DNA from: Chitinispirillaceae bacterium
GTDB taxonomy: Bacteria; Fibrobacterota; Chitinivibrionia; Chitinivibrionales; Chitinispirillaceae
DNA: 64,000 nt
Reading direction: 5' to 3'
NCBI GenBank assembly: GCA_016929595.1
Contig: JAFGIN010000220.1
Span: 1-64,000 of the forward strand
The number at the start of each line of letters is the position of its first letter. Position 1 is the stretch's first letter. Below the pieces are notes generated by a model that saw only the letters and a list, made by a program, of their open reading frames with translations, was not told where the DNA came from and made no database searches. Made by a program: the position numbers and the translations under genes. Of this stretch, positions 17,679-26,895 are shown one piece after another.

Positions 17679-19211
17679 TTAAGGGATTGTAACCGGAACA
17701 TTAATCGTGAAAATGCTTCCACCAAGAGGGTATTGGGCATAATTGAGTGTACCACCGAGAATTTCGATTGCACGTAATGCAAGCGGCAGACCAATACCCA
17801 GACCGTTGTAGCTCCTGGTCAAAGAATTCTCGCTTTGCCAGAACCATTCAAACATTTGTGATTGTTGTTCAGCTGGTATACCAGGGCCCCTGTCGAGAAT
17901 CGATATTGAAAGACTTTTATCTGAATTTATCTTTTCCATCAATTTGGCTGTTATTTCAACTTCAGAATCTGGTGGAGAAAATTTTATTGCATTATCGATA
18001 AAGGATTCAAGTGTATCGCCCAGAAGAACCGGGTCTGTATAAATAGATTCAGGAACGTTAACATTTTTGACATTGATCTGTATATGTTTTTTATTTGAAC
18101 TTTCACTACATCTCAATAATATGACATCGAAAAAATCACGTGTGTTAACACATAAATGATCAGCTTTGATATCGGCTCTTTGAATATTTGAAAAGGTGAT
18201 CAGGTGATCGATAAGCTTTTTTAATCTGCTGGTTGATTCCAAAATTATTTGCGCTGCTTCAGCAGAAAATGCTTTGTCAATATCTGTTTCATGAAAGATG
18301 CTGGCACTGTTAAGTATTGATGCAAGAGGAGTTCTGAATTCATGCGCGACAAGAGAAAGAAATCCGGATCTAAGTTGGGCCGCTCTGAATATTTCGGTCT
18401 GATCCTGAAATGTCAGAACACATCCTGATGGTTTGTCAATACTGTTTTTTAGAATGTTTATAGATACTGAAAAAAAAGTATTCTGGATTTTTGCCGGTAC
18501 AGAACTTAAGGTAAGATCATGATCATCATTTAATCCGTTTTTAAAATGTGTAATTGTTTTTAAAAGTGATTGATTCAATCGTGGAGAATGAATACATCGT
18601 CTGAATGGAGACCCCAGACACTCGGGTTTTAATCCAAGAACCTGTTCCGCAGCCTTATTTAAGATTATAATGAGGCCGTCCATATCGACTGTAACCAGAG
18701 GTTCAGACATGCTGTTGAGAATAAGGTCAATCTGACGGCTCTGGAATTCGGCGATTTCAAGAGCCCTGCTGATCTCTTTTGTTCTGGCGTTTACAAGCTC
18801 TTCAAGCAATTTTTGATAGTTTTCTGTTTTCTCACGTTCTATTATTCTGTCCAATGAAAGTGATACCTGCGAGATCAATTCACCATAGCGAACTGGTTTA
18901 TTCAGAAATCCCCGGGCACCAAGATTGACTGCATTATGGATGATCTGAACATCTTCCTCTGCAGACATCATTATAACTTCAGTATTTCGGCTGGACACGT
19001 TTAAAGATTTTAGCAGGTCGAGCCCTTTGGCATGGGGCATCATTACATCAAGTATAATAATGCGTGGTTCGAAGCTAGTTGCGATTGTAATAACTTCATC
19101 AGGATTTCCGGTGTCTTTTACATAATATCCTTCGTTGGTAAGAATCGATTTTATCGCATTCCTTGTATCAAGCGAATCGTCAACAACAAGAACATTTCGT
19201 TTAATTTCCAT
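17679..19211 (-). CDS. REC-PAS histidine kinase
   Basis: From the Met at 19211 (GGATC just upstream) it is 510 residues; an earlier Met at 19229 has no ribosome site. Domains in order: receiver (VLVVDDS, phosphoacceptor Asp in IILDVMMP, NKP lysine), a short coiled linker (EREKTENYQKLLEELVNA), PAS (IDLILNSMSEPLVTVDMDG), HisKA with VAHEFRTPLASI, and HATPase (SFIDNAIKFS, DRGPGI, GLGIGLPLA). No membrane segment. The N-terminal receiver suggests it takes phosphate from another kinase before acting. It is the first gene of the leftward signalling block. Confidence 0.92.
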   Translation of the reverse strand: MEIKRNVLVVDDSLDTRNAIKSILTNEGYYVKDTGNPDEVITIATSFEPRIIILDVMMPHAKGLDLLKSLNVSSRNTEVIMMSAEEDVQIIHNAVNLGARGFLNKPVRYGELISQVSLSLDRIIEREKTENYQKLLEELVNARTKEISRALEIAEFQSRQIDLILNSMSEPLVTVDMDGLIIILNKAAEQVLGLKPECLGSPFRRCIHSPRLNQSLLKTITHFKNGLNDDHDLTLSSVPAKIQNTFFSVSINILKNSIDKPSGCVLTFQDQTEIFRAAQLRSGFLSLVAHEFRTPLASILNSASIFHETDIDKAFSAEAAQIILESTSRLKKLIDHLITFSNIQRADIKADHLCVNTRDFFDVILLRCSESSNKKHIQINVKNVNVPESIYTDPVLLGDTLESFIDNAIKFSPPDSEVEITAKLMEKINSDKSLSISILDRGPGIPAEQQSQMFEWFWQSENSLTRSYNGLGIGLPLALRAIEILGGTLNYAQYPLGGSIFTINVPVTIP

Positions 19212-19954
19212 TGATATGGATCCAAACATTTAATTACAAAATTGCGTTTAAACAACCCAATAACCTGCTTGTAAAAATAAGAACAGATAAAATTATTTTA
19301 TTTGAAAAATCTGATGAGCCATGTTTTCTCCAGTGTTTTTATGGTGCGAGATGTCGGAAGAGATAGAATTGCTGTTCTTCTATTACTGCATTCCGTAATT
19401 TAAGAATGTTATTCAATAATCTTTGAATAATTATATAGTTTCAACTATTGATAATGCCAATAAAAATGTAGCCTGCGACTGCATTCTAATAAACGTTTGT
19501 TGAAATATACGGAACAATCGATTGATTTGCAGTCGGTTAGCTGATCGTTCAGGCCTGAATTTAAAAAAAAGTGAGGGGCCACAATGAAACTTTTTGATCG
19601 AATGCCCTGTCAGAGGTGACAGGTCCACACAAATCGTCAATAATTTCGGTATACAATAATGATAAACCCTGCAATTTGCAAAATTGGGACAATACATGGG
19701 CCCTGGCCTGAAAAGTATAATGCAATGGTTGGTTCAAAGATTGGCAGGTAATGTTACTGTTTCATAAAAAAGAACCGCCGGGAATAAATCCCGGCGCTTC
19801 CGCTTCACCCAAATGTTGCAAGGAGGGCCCTTGCATGTAGTAGGAAAATAAGAGGTACCAATAATATAGTATTGATAAATAGGGAATACAAGTTTTTTTT
19901 AAAAAAAGTGAAAAAATTTTATTCAGTTAAGCAATTACCCTGCCGTGTAATTGC
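19212..19954. other. Intergenic stretch of 0.74 kb
   Basis: No credible gene. The right part holds the terminator of the oxidoreductase gene (19764-19795, minus strand) and next to it a second hairpin, TGCAAGG...CCTTGCA, near 19814-19836. The left part should contain the promoter of the signalling block, but I cannot place it firmly. Confidence 0.5.
19764..19795 (-). terminator. Rho-independent terminator downstream of the oxidoreductase gene
   Basis: Stem GCCGGGA (19777-19783) with TCCCGGC (19789-19795); on the minus strand it is followed by GGTTCTTTTTT, a classic U-tract. Confidence 0.75.
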
Positions 19955-20995
19955 TCAGTCTCTATTAAGGATTTTGAACAGGATTGAAAGATGTTTCGCT
20001 GCAAGCTCCGGAGTCATTGCGGCCTCACACTTTGTCTGGATACAGTTTATAAAATGATTAATCAGTTCTATATGATCATTTGTATGTGCAGACATATCCG
20101 CTCTCATGATTATATGCTCTTCTGTGCTTTTAGCATCAATGTGAAAAAACTCAATTTCAGAGCAATCCCATGTTAAATAGCCAAAACGGAGACACCCCTT
20201 AGTACCATACAATCTGGTTTCGTTTTTCTGCTCGCAATGTACACCGGCACCACGTTCATAGTACCAGGTTAAACCGGTATCAAATTTCATAAATGCAGCG
20301 AAATGTTCCTCGATATCCTGGTGAATACTGCTGTCGTTGAATTTTTTCAACCCGTTCTGTGTAAAGGATTGGACAGAATCGATCTGTGGAGTGTCATTCA
20401 GGAGGCCCAGGTGAAACGAAAGATCATAAGGTCCCCAATCTATAACGGGGCCTCCGCCACTGGTTGATTTGTCAAGCATCCATGTTCCGGCGGGATTGTA
20501 TTCGATGAATGTGCCTCTTGTCAGGTGATTGTGATGAATATGGTAGATTTCCCCCAGAAGTCCGTCATGGATCATTGTTTTTATAAATGCATATTTAGGC
20601 TGAAGGCGGCTGTGACGACAGGAGCATTCAACAACGATACACTCCGGGTGCCTTTTAACTGCTTCGCAGACTGTACCGAGATCATCCCTGCAAATCACCA
20701 TAGGTTTTTCGATTAAAACGTGTTTGCCTGCATCGAGGGATTCAAGAAGTATCTGCTTATGCAGCAATGGTGGAGTCGCAATTACTACAGCGTCAATACC
20801 GGTGTCATCAAGAATGTCGCGGTAATTGACAGTTCCATAGGGGATGTTGAATTTTAAACATTTTCTGTTAACTGTCTCCTGTGTGCGTGCGGAAATACTT
20901 TTTACCTCTGCATTGCGCGCAGACCTGATCGATGCAATATGATAATCTCCTATCATACCTGCACCGATAATACCGAATATAATAGTTTCAGACAT
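19955..20995 (-). CDS. Gfo/Idh/MocA-family oxidoreductase
   Basis: 346 residues. The N-terminal Rossmann fold carries GIIGAGMIGDYH (GxGxxG, NAD(P) binding), then VVIATPP and GKHVLIEKPM with the family's EKP lysine; the C-terminal half has GGGPVIDWGPYDL, with Asp and His-like positions of the catalytic region. Members oxidise or epimerise sugars, inositols or amino sugars; substrate cannot be assigned. Ribosome site AGGA precedes the ATG. It lies 17 bases downstream of the ABC exporter genes but has no obvious functional tie to them. Confidence 0.88.
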   Translation of the reverse strand: MSETIIFGIIGAGMIGDYHIASIRSARNAEVKSISARTQETVNRKCLKFNIPYGTVNYRDILDDTGIDAVVIATPPLLHKQILLESLDAGKHVLIEKPMVICRDDLGTVCEAVKRHPECIVVECSCRHSRLQPKYAFIKTMIHDGLLGEIYHIHHNHLTRGTFIEYNPAGTWMLDKSTSGGGPVIDWGPYDLSFHLGLLNDTPQIDSVQSFTQNGLKKFNDSSIHQDIEEHFAAFMKFDTGLTWYYERGAGVHCEQKNETRLYGTKGCLRFGYLTWDCSEIEFFHIDAKSTEEHIIMRADMSAHTNDHIELINHFINCIQTKCEAAMTPELAAKHLSILFKILNRD

Positions 20996-21012
20996 ACTCT
21001 ATCCTGCTACTG

Positions 21013-21639
21013 TTAACGTACTCTAATTGTTTTAATAATAATAGTTTCAAGTCCGAAGAGCAATAATGAATAGATCATCATATCCCATACATCCGGAAAT
21101 GGAAGCGATCCCCAGATACACTCATTACCTGCAGAAATAAATATTGCAATTGGAATTATCAGGAGAAACAATAGAGGCAGCAGAAAAAGACTTCTTCGTA
21201 AAAGTAGAAGAGCTGGAAGTGCCAGAAGTTTAATTGTACAGAAAACAGCTAAGATGTGAAACGCTTTAAGAAGTTTCTGCTCTGTTGCCGTATTTGAAAC
21301 TGGAAATACTGCTATTGAAAATAGCACGACCATAAAAGGCAGGATGGCAAGCATATGGGATTTGAAATATGTACCGAAACGATGCACAGGTAATAAACGG
21401 TAAAATCCAATACTGCCGATTTGTGATGCCAGGACGCGTACGTGTAATCCAATAAATCCAAGGAAAAGTAAAAAGAGAAGAACGATTGTTCTGAAAGGAT
21501 AGATTCCAACAGTGACTGGTGTGAAAAGATACCATACTGTGCAAATAAGTAAAAGCATATCTATCAGGTAAAAAGATTTGATGAGGTCTATATGCATTTT
21601 AATAAAATGCCTGAAAGAATTGAATCGGGAATTGTTCAT
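21013..21639 (-). CDS. Integral membrane protein, probable ABC exporter permease subunit 2
   Basis: 208 residues with about five to six hydrophobic segments (LIDMLLLICTVWYLF, TIVLLFLLFLGFIGL, MLAILPFMVVLFSIAVF and a long run near 140-170). The start codon overlaps the stop of the preceding membrane gene (ATGA) and a strong GGAGGTGAT site lies within that gene's end. Third gene of an ABC operon; it probably partners the 283-residue membrane protein to form a heteromeric ABC-2-like permease. No family motif recognised. Confidence 0.7.
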   Translation of the reverse strand: MNNSRFNSFRHFIKMHIDLIKSFYLIDMLLLICTVWYLFTPVTVGIYPFRTIVLLFLLFLGFIGLHVRVLASQIGSIGFYRLLPVHRFGTYFKSHMLAILPFMVVLFSIAVFPVSNTATEQKLLKAFHILAVFCTIKLLALPALLLLRRSLFLLPLLFLLIIPIAIFISAGNECIWGSLPFPDVWDMMIYSLLLFGLETIIIKTIRVR

Positions 21640-22487
21640 TTTATCACCTCCGCACCTCTGAATATCGGTCGATAATAATAAAGAAGGAGCAAAATTACGA
21701 GTAGAGAAAGGCTTCCGAAGAGAGCTGGTATAATCCAGAGGTGAATGTCAAGTAGAGACCGTAAAGCCCAAACCATTTTTGAGTCAGAGAATGAATCGAC
21801 TATTAACCCTGTGATAAGAAGAGCAATAATTGAAAGTAAAATGAAATTCCAAACGACAGGGTGATTGTTTCGTTGCAATACAGGGGCTATATGGTGACTT
21901 GAGATAAAATAGAATGTTAGTGATGCACAAAGGACGGGCAGTATCAACCACCAGAATGGGAAAACCGGATACCCTGCGGGTGTTTTGACAATTCCAAAAA
22001 AGAGGGATGGTTCAAGGATTTTATGGTAAGGAATTTCTATTCGGCCGCTAAGATCGGTAATGTATCCTGATGCTATACTCATAATTTCTCCATCCTGGGA
22101 TTGAGTAAAGGTAATATGGGCATTACCTATGAATGGGAGTCCCAGGCTTAATCCGAGAACCGCAGTCAGCACAGTTTGAATGGTAGCGCTGTAGAGGAGC
22201 GCAGAAAGTGCAAATAAGCGTATAAGGTGTTCAGTGCGAATTGGTAACATCCTGAAACAGGAGAGAATCATGCCGGATTTGTCGCAAATAGTTCTTCCCA
22301 TACCATATGATGAAAAGCACAACAGAAACATGGAAAGCAGAATATCGTGGTGTTTGAGGTCCTGGCCTCCTTTTAAAATGAGCAGAACAATACCAAACAG
22401 TATGTAATAAAAATTTACTGATGGAGCGAACCATAAGTTTTTCAAAAAAAAGAAAGTACCGGATATATAGATGTTTTTATTTCTCAT
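21636..22487 (-). CDS. Integral membrane protein, probable ABC exporter permease subunit 1
   Basis: 283 residues with about six transmembrane stretches (SVNFYYILFGIVLLIL, WNFILLSIIALLITGLIV, LWIIPALFGSLSLLVILLLLYYY) and an extracytoplasmic segment around 120-165. Start overlaps the ATPase gene's stop by four bases, so stoichiometric co-translation is likely. ABC-2-type exporters often consist of one ATPase and one or two such membrane proteins; cargo unknown (antibiotic, peptide or lipid). Confidence 0.72.
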   Translation of the reverse strand: MRNKNIYISGTFFFLKNLWFAPSVNFYYILFGIVLLILKGGQDLKHHDILLSMFLLCFSSYGMGRTICDKSGMILSCFRMLPIRTEHLIRLFALSALLYSATIQTVLTAVLGLSLGLPFIGNAHITFTQSQDGEIMSIASGYITDLSGRIEIPYHKILEPSLFFGIVKTPAGYPVFPFWWLILPVLCASLTFYFISSHHIAPVLQRNNHPVVWNFILLSIIALLITGLIVDSFSDSKMVWALRSLLDIHLWIIPALFGSLSLLVILLLLYYYRPIFRGAEVIK

Positions 22488-23203
22488 AGTGCCATCCCGT
22501 AGTGTTTTCGAAAGATTACTTCAATAGATTCGGTCGATTCTTTTAAAGGCTGATCATAAACTTTTTTTCCCTCACGGATTATCACAAGGCGATCGGCAAG
22601 CTTGTGGACTTCCTCAAGTACATGAGTGGTATACAGGATTGTTACTTGCGTCTTTTTCTGCAGTTCTTTGAGAATTTTCTGAAGGTTAATTCTGTTAACA
22701 GCGTCAAGTCCGTCAAATGGTTCATCCAGGATAAGAAGTTCAGGGTGATACGATAATACCAGTGCAAATTCTGAAAGCCTTCGCTGGCCCTTTGATAAGT
22801 CCTTCAATTTTTTGTTTTTTAAAAGACTCCATTGTCTGATGTAGTTTTCGAATAGTTGAACATCCCATTTGTGGTAAATAGAAGCGTAAAAATCAGCAAT
22901 ATCGCAGACCGGCGCCCATGGAACCGGGCTCATATCTGATGATATATAACCAATCTTCTGTAAATCAGATGGTTGTAGTGAGATGCTGGGAATACTGAAA
23001 ATTTCAGAGTTTCCTCCTTCCGGAGGCGCTTCAGGGCTTTCCAATCCTAATGCAATTCTGATAAAGGTCGATTTTCCTGCACCGTTGGCACCAAGTAATG
23101 CCACGAACTCTCCTTTACGAACCTCCAGACTGAAATTGTTTAAAGCTTTTGTAGATGAATAAATCTTTTTTAAAGAGTCTGCTTTTATTGTTATTTGACA
23201 CAT
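22484..23203 (-). CDS. ABC transporter ATP-binding protein
   Basis: 239 residues with all nucleotide-binding motifs: Walker A GANGAGKST, signature LSKGQRR (degenerate LSGGQ, common in ABC-2 exporters), Walker B LLILDEPFDGLD and switch His in TTHVLEEV. Ribosome site GAAGGA. First gene of a three-gene operon with the two membrane proteins, typical of ABC-2 exporters such as YtrB/CcmA-like systems. Confidence 0.92.
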   Translation of the reverse strand: MCQITIKADSLKKIYSSTKALNNFSLEVRKGEFVALLGANGAGKSTFIRIALGLESPEAPPEGGNSEIFSIPSISLQPSDLQKIGYISSDMSPVPWAPVCDIADFYASIYHKWDVQLFENYIRQWSLLKNKKLKDLSKGQRRLSEFALVLSYHPELLILDEPFDGLDAVNRINLQKILKELQKKTQVTILYTTHVLEEVHKLADRLVIIREGKKVYDQPLKESTESIEVIFRKHYGMAL

Positions 23204-23491
23204 GAATATTCCTTCGTTAATAGTTGTTGAAACTCTGGTAAAACAGCACCTTCCACTACTTTACCCGATCCGTCTGCCCCTGGTGATTGTGAATAAAGAT
23301 AAATCTGTCACATTCACTTCCTCTCCTCCTTATCGGGTGAGAGGACAGGGCGGAGTACCGAGCTTCGCTGCTGAAATGGATAAGGACAGTGAAAACTGTA
23401 CTATGAAAGTACTCTCTGAAATAGACGTGTAAACTAAAGCTGATGACGATTCAGTACAGAGCTTCAGCTATACAGTAAAGCTGGAGAAGGA

Positions 23492-23923
23492 TCAGATGCG
23501 AAGGACTTCATGTCTGAGGTGCTCCGGCGAGAGATAATAGTTATATCGCCCAGGAGTGTTGATCTCCGGGATTGATGAGGTGATGAAAATCTGCTGAATC
23601 CGATTTGGGGATATCGGTGCTTTTTTATTGTCAAATCGAGGACTGCTTTTCAGAACCTGAACTACCGTATTATCACGCGGTGTTTCTGGAGGGAATGGTA
23701 AGTGATTGGGGTATTGAGTCTTTGTCGCATCCTGTTCTGATACGTGATCGGAAAAGATGAAAACAGAGTCTGCACTTGCAGATGAAACTTCTGTGACTGT
23801 AATGACATTATCTTTGTTATTATAACTTATCTGAGAAAATGCATGTGTTGCCTGAACTGGTACACTGAAAGAAGAGAGAATCAGAGGGAAAAAACTGAAT
23901 ATCAAACGTTTTGAAATAAACAT
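23492..23923 (-). CDS. Small exported protein of unknown function
   Basis: 143 residues with a clear signal peptide (MFISKRLIFSFFPLILSS, cleavage near VQA-THA). The mature part has one beta-rich segment (QISYNNKDNVITVTEVSSA) and a proline-rich middle; no Cys. It follows the merR-like gene by 20 bases and may be the last gene of the der operon. No family recognised. Confidence 0.55.
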   Translation of the reverse strand: MFISKRLIFSFFPLILSSFSVPVQATHAFSQISYNNKDNVITVTEVSSASADSVFIFSDHVSEQDATKTQYPNHLPFPPETPRDNTVVQVLKSSPRFDNKKAPISPNRIQQIFITSSIPEINTPGRYNYYLSPEHLRHEVLRI

Positions 23924-23943
23924 ACTAACCCTTTTTAAGGTGT

Positions 23944-24300
23944 TTATGTTTTTATCAGGTCAAGAACATCACTCAATTCCTGTCGTAACTCTTCAATAGA
24001 AACAGGCTTTTTCGCTGCTGGCTGAGAAAGGTTGAGTGAAAGCTGTTCCCACTCGCCATCTTTCATATCTGTAATTTTTTTCCGGGCGCCTGGAATGGTA
24101 AATTTCTCATCGTAAAGTAAAAATTTAATATATCTGATAATCTCTATGTCTTTTTCGCGATAAGCGCGATTTCCGGCACGGTTTTTTTTGGGGTGAAGCT
24201 GAGGAAATTCGCTTTCCCAGTATCGCAGGACATGCGGTTCGAGGCTTGTCATACTGCATACTTCACTGATCGAATAGTACATCTTTTTACCATTGACCAT
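23944..24300 (-). CDS. MerR-family transcriptional regulator
   Basis: 118 residues. The N-terminal winged helix-turn-helix is typical: YYSISEVCSMTSLEPHVLRYWESEFPQ, then KNRAGNRAYREKDIEIIRYIKFLL. This subgroup (stand-alone MerR next to gpsA or der) is widespread in diderm bacteria; the effector is unknown. The C-terminal 35 residues are helical and may dimerise. AAGGAAAGG upstream supports the start. 37 bases downstream of gpsA in the same direction. Confidence 0.88.
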   Translation of the reverse strand: MVNGKKMYYSISEVCSMTSLEPHVLRYWESEFPQLHPKKNRAGNRAYREKDIEIIRYIKFLLYDEKFTIPGARKKITDMKDGEWEQLSLNLSQPAAKKPVSIEELRQELSDVLDLIKT

Positions 24301-24337
24301 AAAGAAAACCTTTCCTTAGTTGCGTAAATGGCGGCAA

Positions 24338-25354
24338 TTACCACCATTCAGGTTTAGCCTCACGCTGCATCAGATCGCGTGTTGCCAGTTGAGCACATTT
24401 TCCTTCAAAAAGTGTCTTGTAAACTTCCTGAGTAATAGGCATTTCTATGTTGTGTTTAAGGGCAAGCTGATAGGTTGAACGGGCCGTTTCAACACCCTCT
24501 GCAACCATGGTCATTTGAGAAAGAGCTTCTTTGAGGCTTAAACCTGATGCGATAAGTTCACCCATTTTCCGGTTGCGACTGTGTTTGCTTATGCAGGTGG
24601 TAATAAGGTCACCGATTCCCGCAAGCCCTGAAAAAGTTGTTACATCAGCCCCCATTTTTTTCCCAAGCCGCATCATTTCGACAATACCTCTGGTCAGAAG
24701 TGCACCTTTGGAGTTATCTCCCAATCCCAGTCCATCACAGATTCCTGCTGCAAGTGCAATAACATTTTTAACACTTCCGGCAAGTTCAACGCCCATAACA
24801 TCAGTATTAGTATAAATTCTGAATGTTTCGTTTGAGAATGCATTCTGCACAGTTTCTGCCAGAACGAGATCTGTTGATGCGGCAACGACGGTTGTCGGGA
24901 TGTTACGGGAAACTTCTTCTGCGTGTGACGGGCCGGAAAGAACGACGAGTTTATTTTCCTTGACCTGGGGAAGCTCCTCGAGAATTACTTCAGTCATCAA
25001 TTTCAGTGAATCAATTTCGATACCTTTCGCTACAATGACCCAGCATTTTATCGCTGCAATAGATTCGGAAGGAATAATTGACTTGAGCGTTTTCATTGTG
25101 GCCCGCATTGTCTGCGAGGGAACTGCACAGACGATACACTCTGAAGGGCGCACTACTGAGGCCATATCGTTACTGATCTCAATTTCATTGGGAATGGTGA
25201 TTCCCGGGAGTTTTACCGGATGCACTCTTTTCTCGCTGAGCATCTCTGCATCTTTCGGGTTGAATTCCCACATGCGTACCTGATGCTCCTTTTTATGTAA
25301 AAGCACAGAAAGTGCGATAGCCCAGCTTCCCGCGCCTAAAATCCCAATGTTCAC
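24338..25354 (-). CDS. gpsA: Glycerol-3-phosphate dehydrogenase [NAD(P)+]
   Basis: 338 residues, normal length. Makes sn-glycerol 3-phosphate from dihydroxyacetone phosphate for membrane lipid synthesis. N-terminal GILGAGSWAIAL (NAD(P) binding), KGIE, LSGPSHAEEV, the catalytic Lys in AGSVKNVIALAAG and TFSGLAGIGDLITTC are all present. Translation starts at a GTG that overlaps the der stop (GTGA) with AAGGAGGAGG just upstream, so the two essential genes are co-translated. Confidence 0.96.
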   Translation of the reverse strand: MNIGILGAGSWAIALSVLLHKKEHQVRMWEFNPKDAEMLSEKRVHPVKLPGITIPNEIEISNDMASVVRPSECIVCAVPSQTMRATMKTLKSIIPSESIAAIKCWVIVAKGIEIDSLKLMTEVILEELPQVKENKLVVLSGPSHAEEVSRNIPTTVVAASTDLVLAETVQNAFSNETFRIYTNTDVMGVELAGSVKNVIALAAGICDGLGLGDNSKGALLTRGIVEMMRLGKKMGADVTTFSGLAGIGDLITTCISKHSRNRKMGELIASGLSLKEALSQMTMVAEGVETARSTYQLALKHNIEMPITQEVYKTLFEGKCAQLATRDLMQREAKPEWW

Positions 25355-26748
25355 GCCTCCTCCTTCTCAAAAGTACCATCAGAACGGTTGCCATTTGATG
25401 GTCGGCTTTTTGACCGTGTTATTGAATTGAATTCCAGTGTAAGTGGGCAACCTTCAAAGCCCCATGTATCATAAATTTTATTGGTAAGATAGCGCTCGTA
25501 TGAAGGAGCGATATCTTTATGATTCGTTACAAAAAATTTAAAAAGCGGAAATGGTGCAGGGACCTGACGGGCACCGAGAAATCGTACAGGGTTTTCGGGA
25601 ATTGCAGGATGAGGGTGTGAGCGAACCCATTCAAACACCGTATTTTCAAATTCAGCTCCCGGTATCTTTTTTTCCATTCTCTGCTTAATCTCCATTGCAA
25701 GGGAGATTATCGCCTGCACTCTCTGGCCTGTAAGAGCTGAAACAGAAATCATTGGCACGGGCTTAAGTTCCATATACTGATGCCTGGTTTCCGCAACGAG
25801 TTGATCAAATGTCCGGTGATCTTTTTCCATGATATCCCATTTATTCCACACAAGCAGGACACCTTTTCGCAACTGTGAAATACTTCGTAAAATACGAAGA
25901 TCCTGAACGCCAATACCTTCAGTGACATCGATCATCAGAATACAGACATCACACCGCTCAACGCTCTTCATGGCACGAAGATTCGAATAATACTCGACAT
26001 CATCTTTAACACGGGCCCGTTTTCGTATACCTGCAGTATCGATAAGAATGACCCGGGAATCATTGAAAACCACTTCTGAATCGATAGAATCACGGGTTGT
26101 GCCAGGCAATGAATCAACAATCATACGGTTGGTGCCAAGCATTTTATTTACGAGTGAACTTTTTCCGGCGTTGGGACGTCCGACTACCGCAAGTTTAAGC
26201 GCATTGTCTTTTTCTTCTGTAAGGACAAGCTCATTTTGACTCAGAGAACGTAACCGTATAACAATCTCATCGAGAAGGTCTGCAATTCCGGAGCCGTGTA
26301 ATGCAGAAACCGGAAATGGGTCACCTATACCTAAAGATCTGTAGGAGTCAAGTTCAAAAACTGAATCTGCAGATTCGGATTTATTTACGATCAGAAGTAC
26401 ACGGTTCTGAAAAGAGCGCCTGAGCTGCTTTGCGACCATAAGATCCAGATCAGTCGGGCCGGTATGTGCTTCAACCAGGAAAAGGATAACAGATGACTCT
26501 TTTGTGGCAATTTCAACCTGCTCATGTATTCTTTCGGGAAGTATGTCGTGCAGTGTTGGAACCAGACCGCCCGTGTCTACGAGCATGAAAGGACAATCAT
26601 TCCAATCCGCTTTAAAATAGTTCCTGTCCCGGGTAACACCAGCAAGATCATCAACGATCGCAATACGTTTTCCTATAATTCGATTGAAAAGACTCGATTT
26701 GCCGACATTTGGTCTGCCGACAATGGAAACAACAGGAATTGAAGACAA
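25351..26748 (-). CDS. der: Ribosome assembly GTPase Der (EngA)
   Basis: 465 residues with two G domains and a C-terminal KH-like domain, acting in 50S subunit assembly. First G domain: GRPNVGKSS (11-19), TRDRNY, DTGG; second: GRPNAGKSS, GTTRDSI, DTAG, NKWD. The first domain's G4 reads NKSE rather than NKxD. The C-terminal extension (SKSRPSNGNRSDGTFEKEEA) is basic then acidic. Start is TTG at 26748 preceded by GGGAGG; no ATG fits better. First gene of the der-gpsA-merR operon. Confidence 0.95.
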   Translation of the reverse strand: MSSIPVVSIVGRPNVGKSSLFNRIIGKRIAIVDDLAGVTRDRNYFKADWNDCPFMLVDTGGLVPTLHDILPERIHEQVEIATKESSVILFLVEAHTGPTDLDLMVAKQLRRSFQNRVLLIVNKSESADSVFELDSYRSLGIGDPFPVSALHGSGIADLLDEIVIRLRSLSQNELVLTEEKDNALKLAVVGRPNAGKSSLVNKMLGTNRMIVDSLPGTTRDSIDSEVVFNDSRVILIDTAGIRKRARVKDDVEYYSNLRAMKSVERCDVCILMIDVTEGIGVQDLRILRSISQLRKGVLLVWNKWDIMEKDHRTFDQLVAETRHQYMELKPVPMISVSALTGQRVQAIISLAMEIKQRMEKKIPGAEFENTVFEWVRSHPHPAIPENPVRFLGARQVPAPFPLFKFFVTNHKDIAPSYERYLTNKIYDTWGFEGCPLTLEFNSITRSKSRPSNGNRSDGTFEKEEA

Positions 26749-26775
26749 AAATTTCCTCCCGGGCTGTAATAAAGA

Positions 26776-26804
26776 AAGTTACCTTATTTTTAAAGTGTTG
26801 TCAA
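26776..26804 (-). promoter_or_regulatory. Probable sigma-70 promoter of the der operon
   Basis: On the minus strand TTGACA (26799-26804), a 17-base spacer, then TAACTT (26776-26781), about 28 bases before the der start. Confidence 0.5.
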
Positions 26805-26895
26805 TATTGTAGATGGGTGAACCGATTAAAGCCATACTCTGAAAATATACTTGAACTGGCTCCTGATGAGCTCTCAAATTAATGCCGCTATGATA

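Noticed and set aside
23202-23432. 76-codon plus-strand frame upstream of the ABC operon
   Set aside because: No ribosome site and no recognisable features; more likely the promoter region of the ABC operon.
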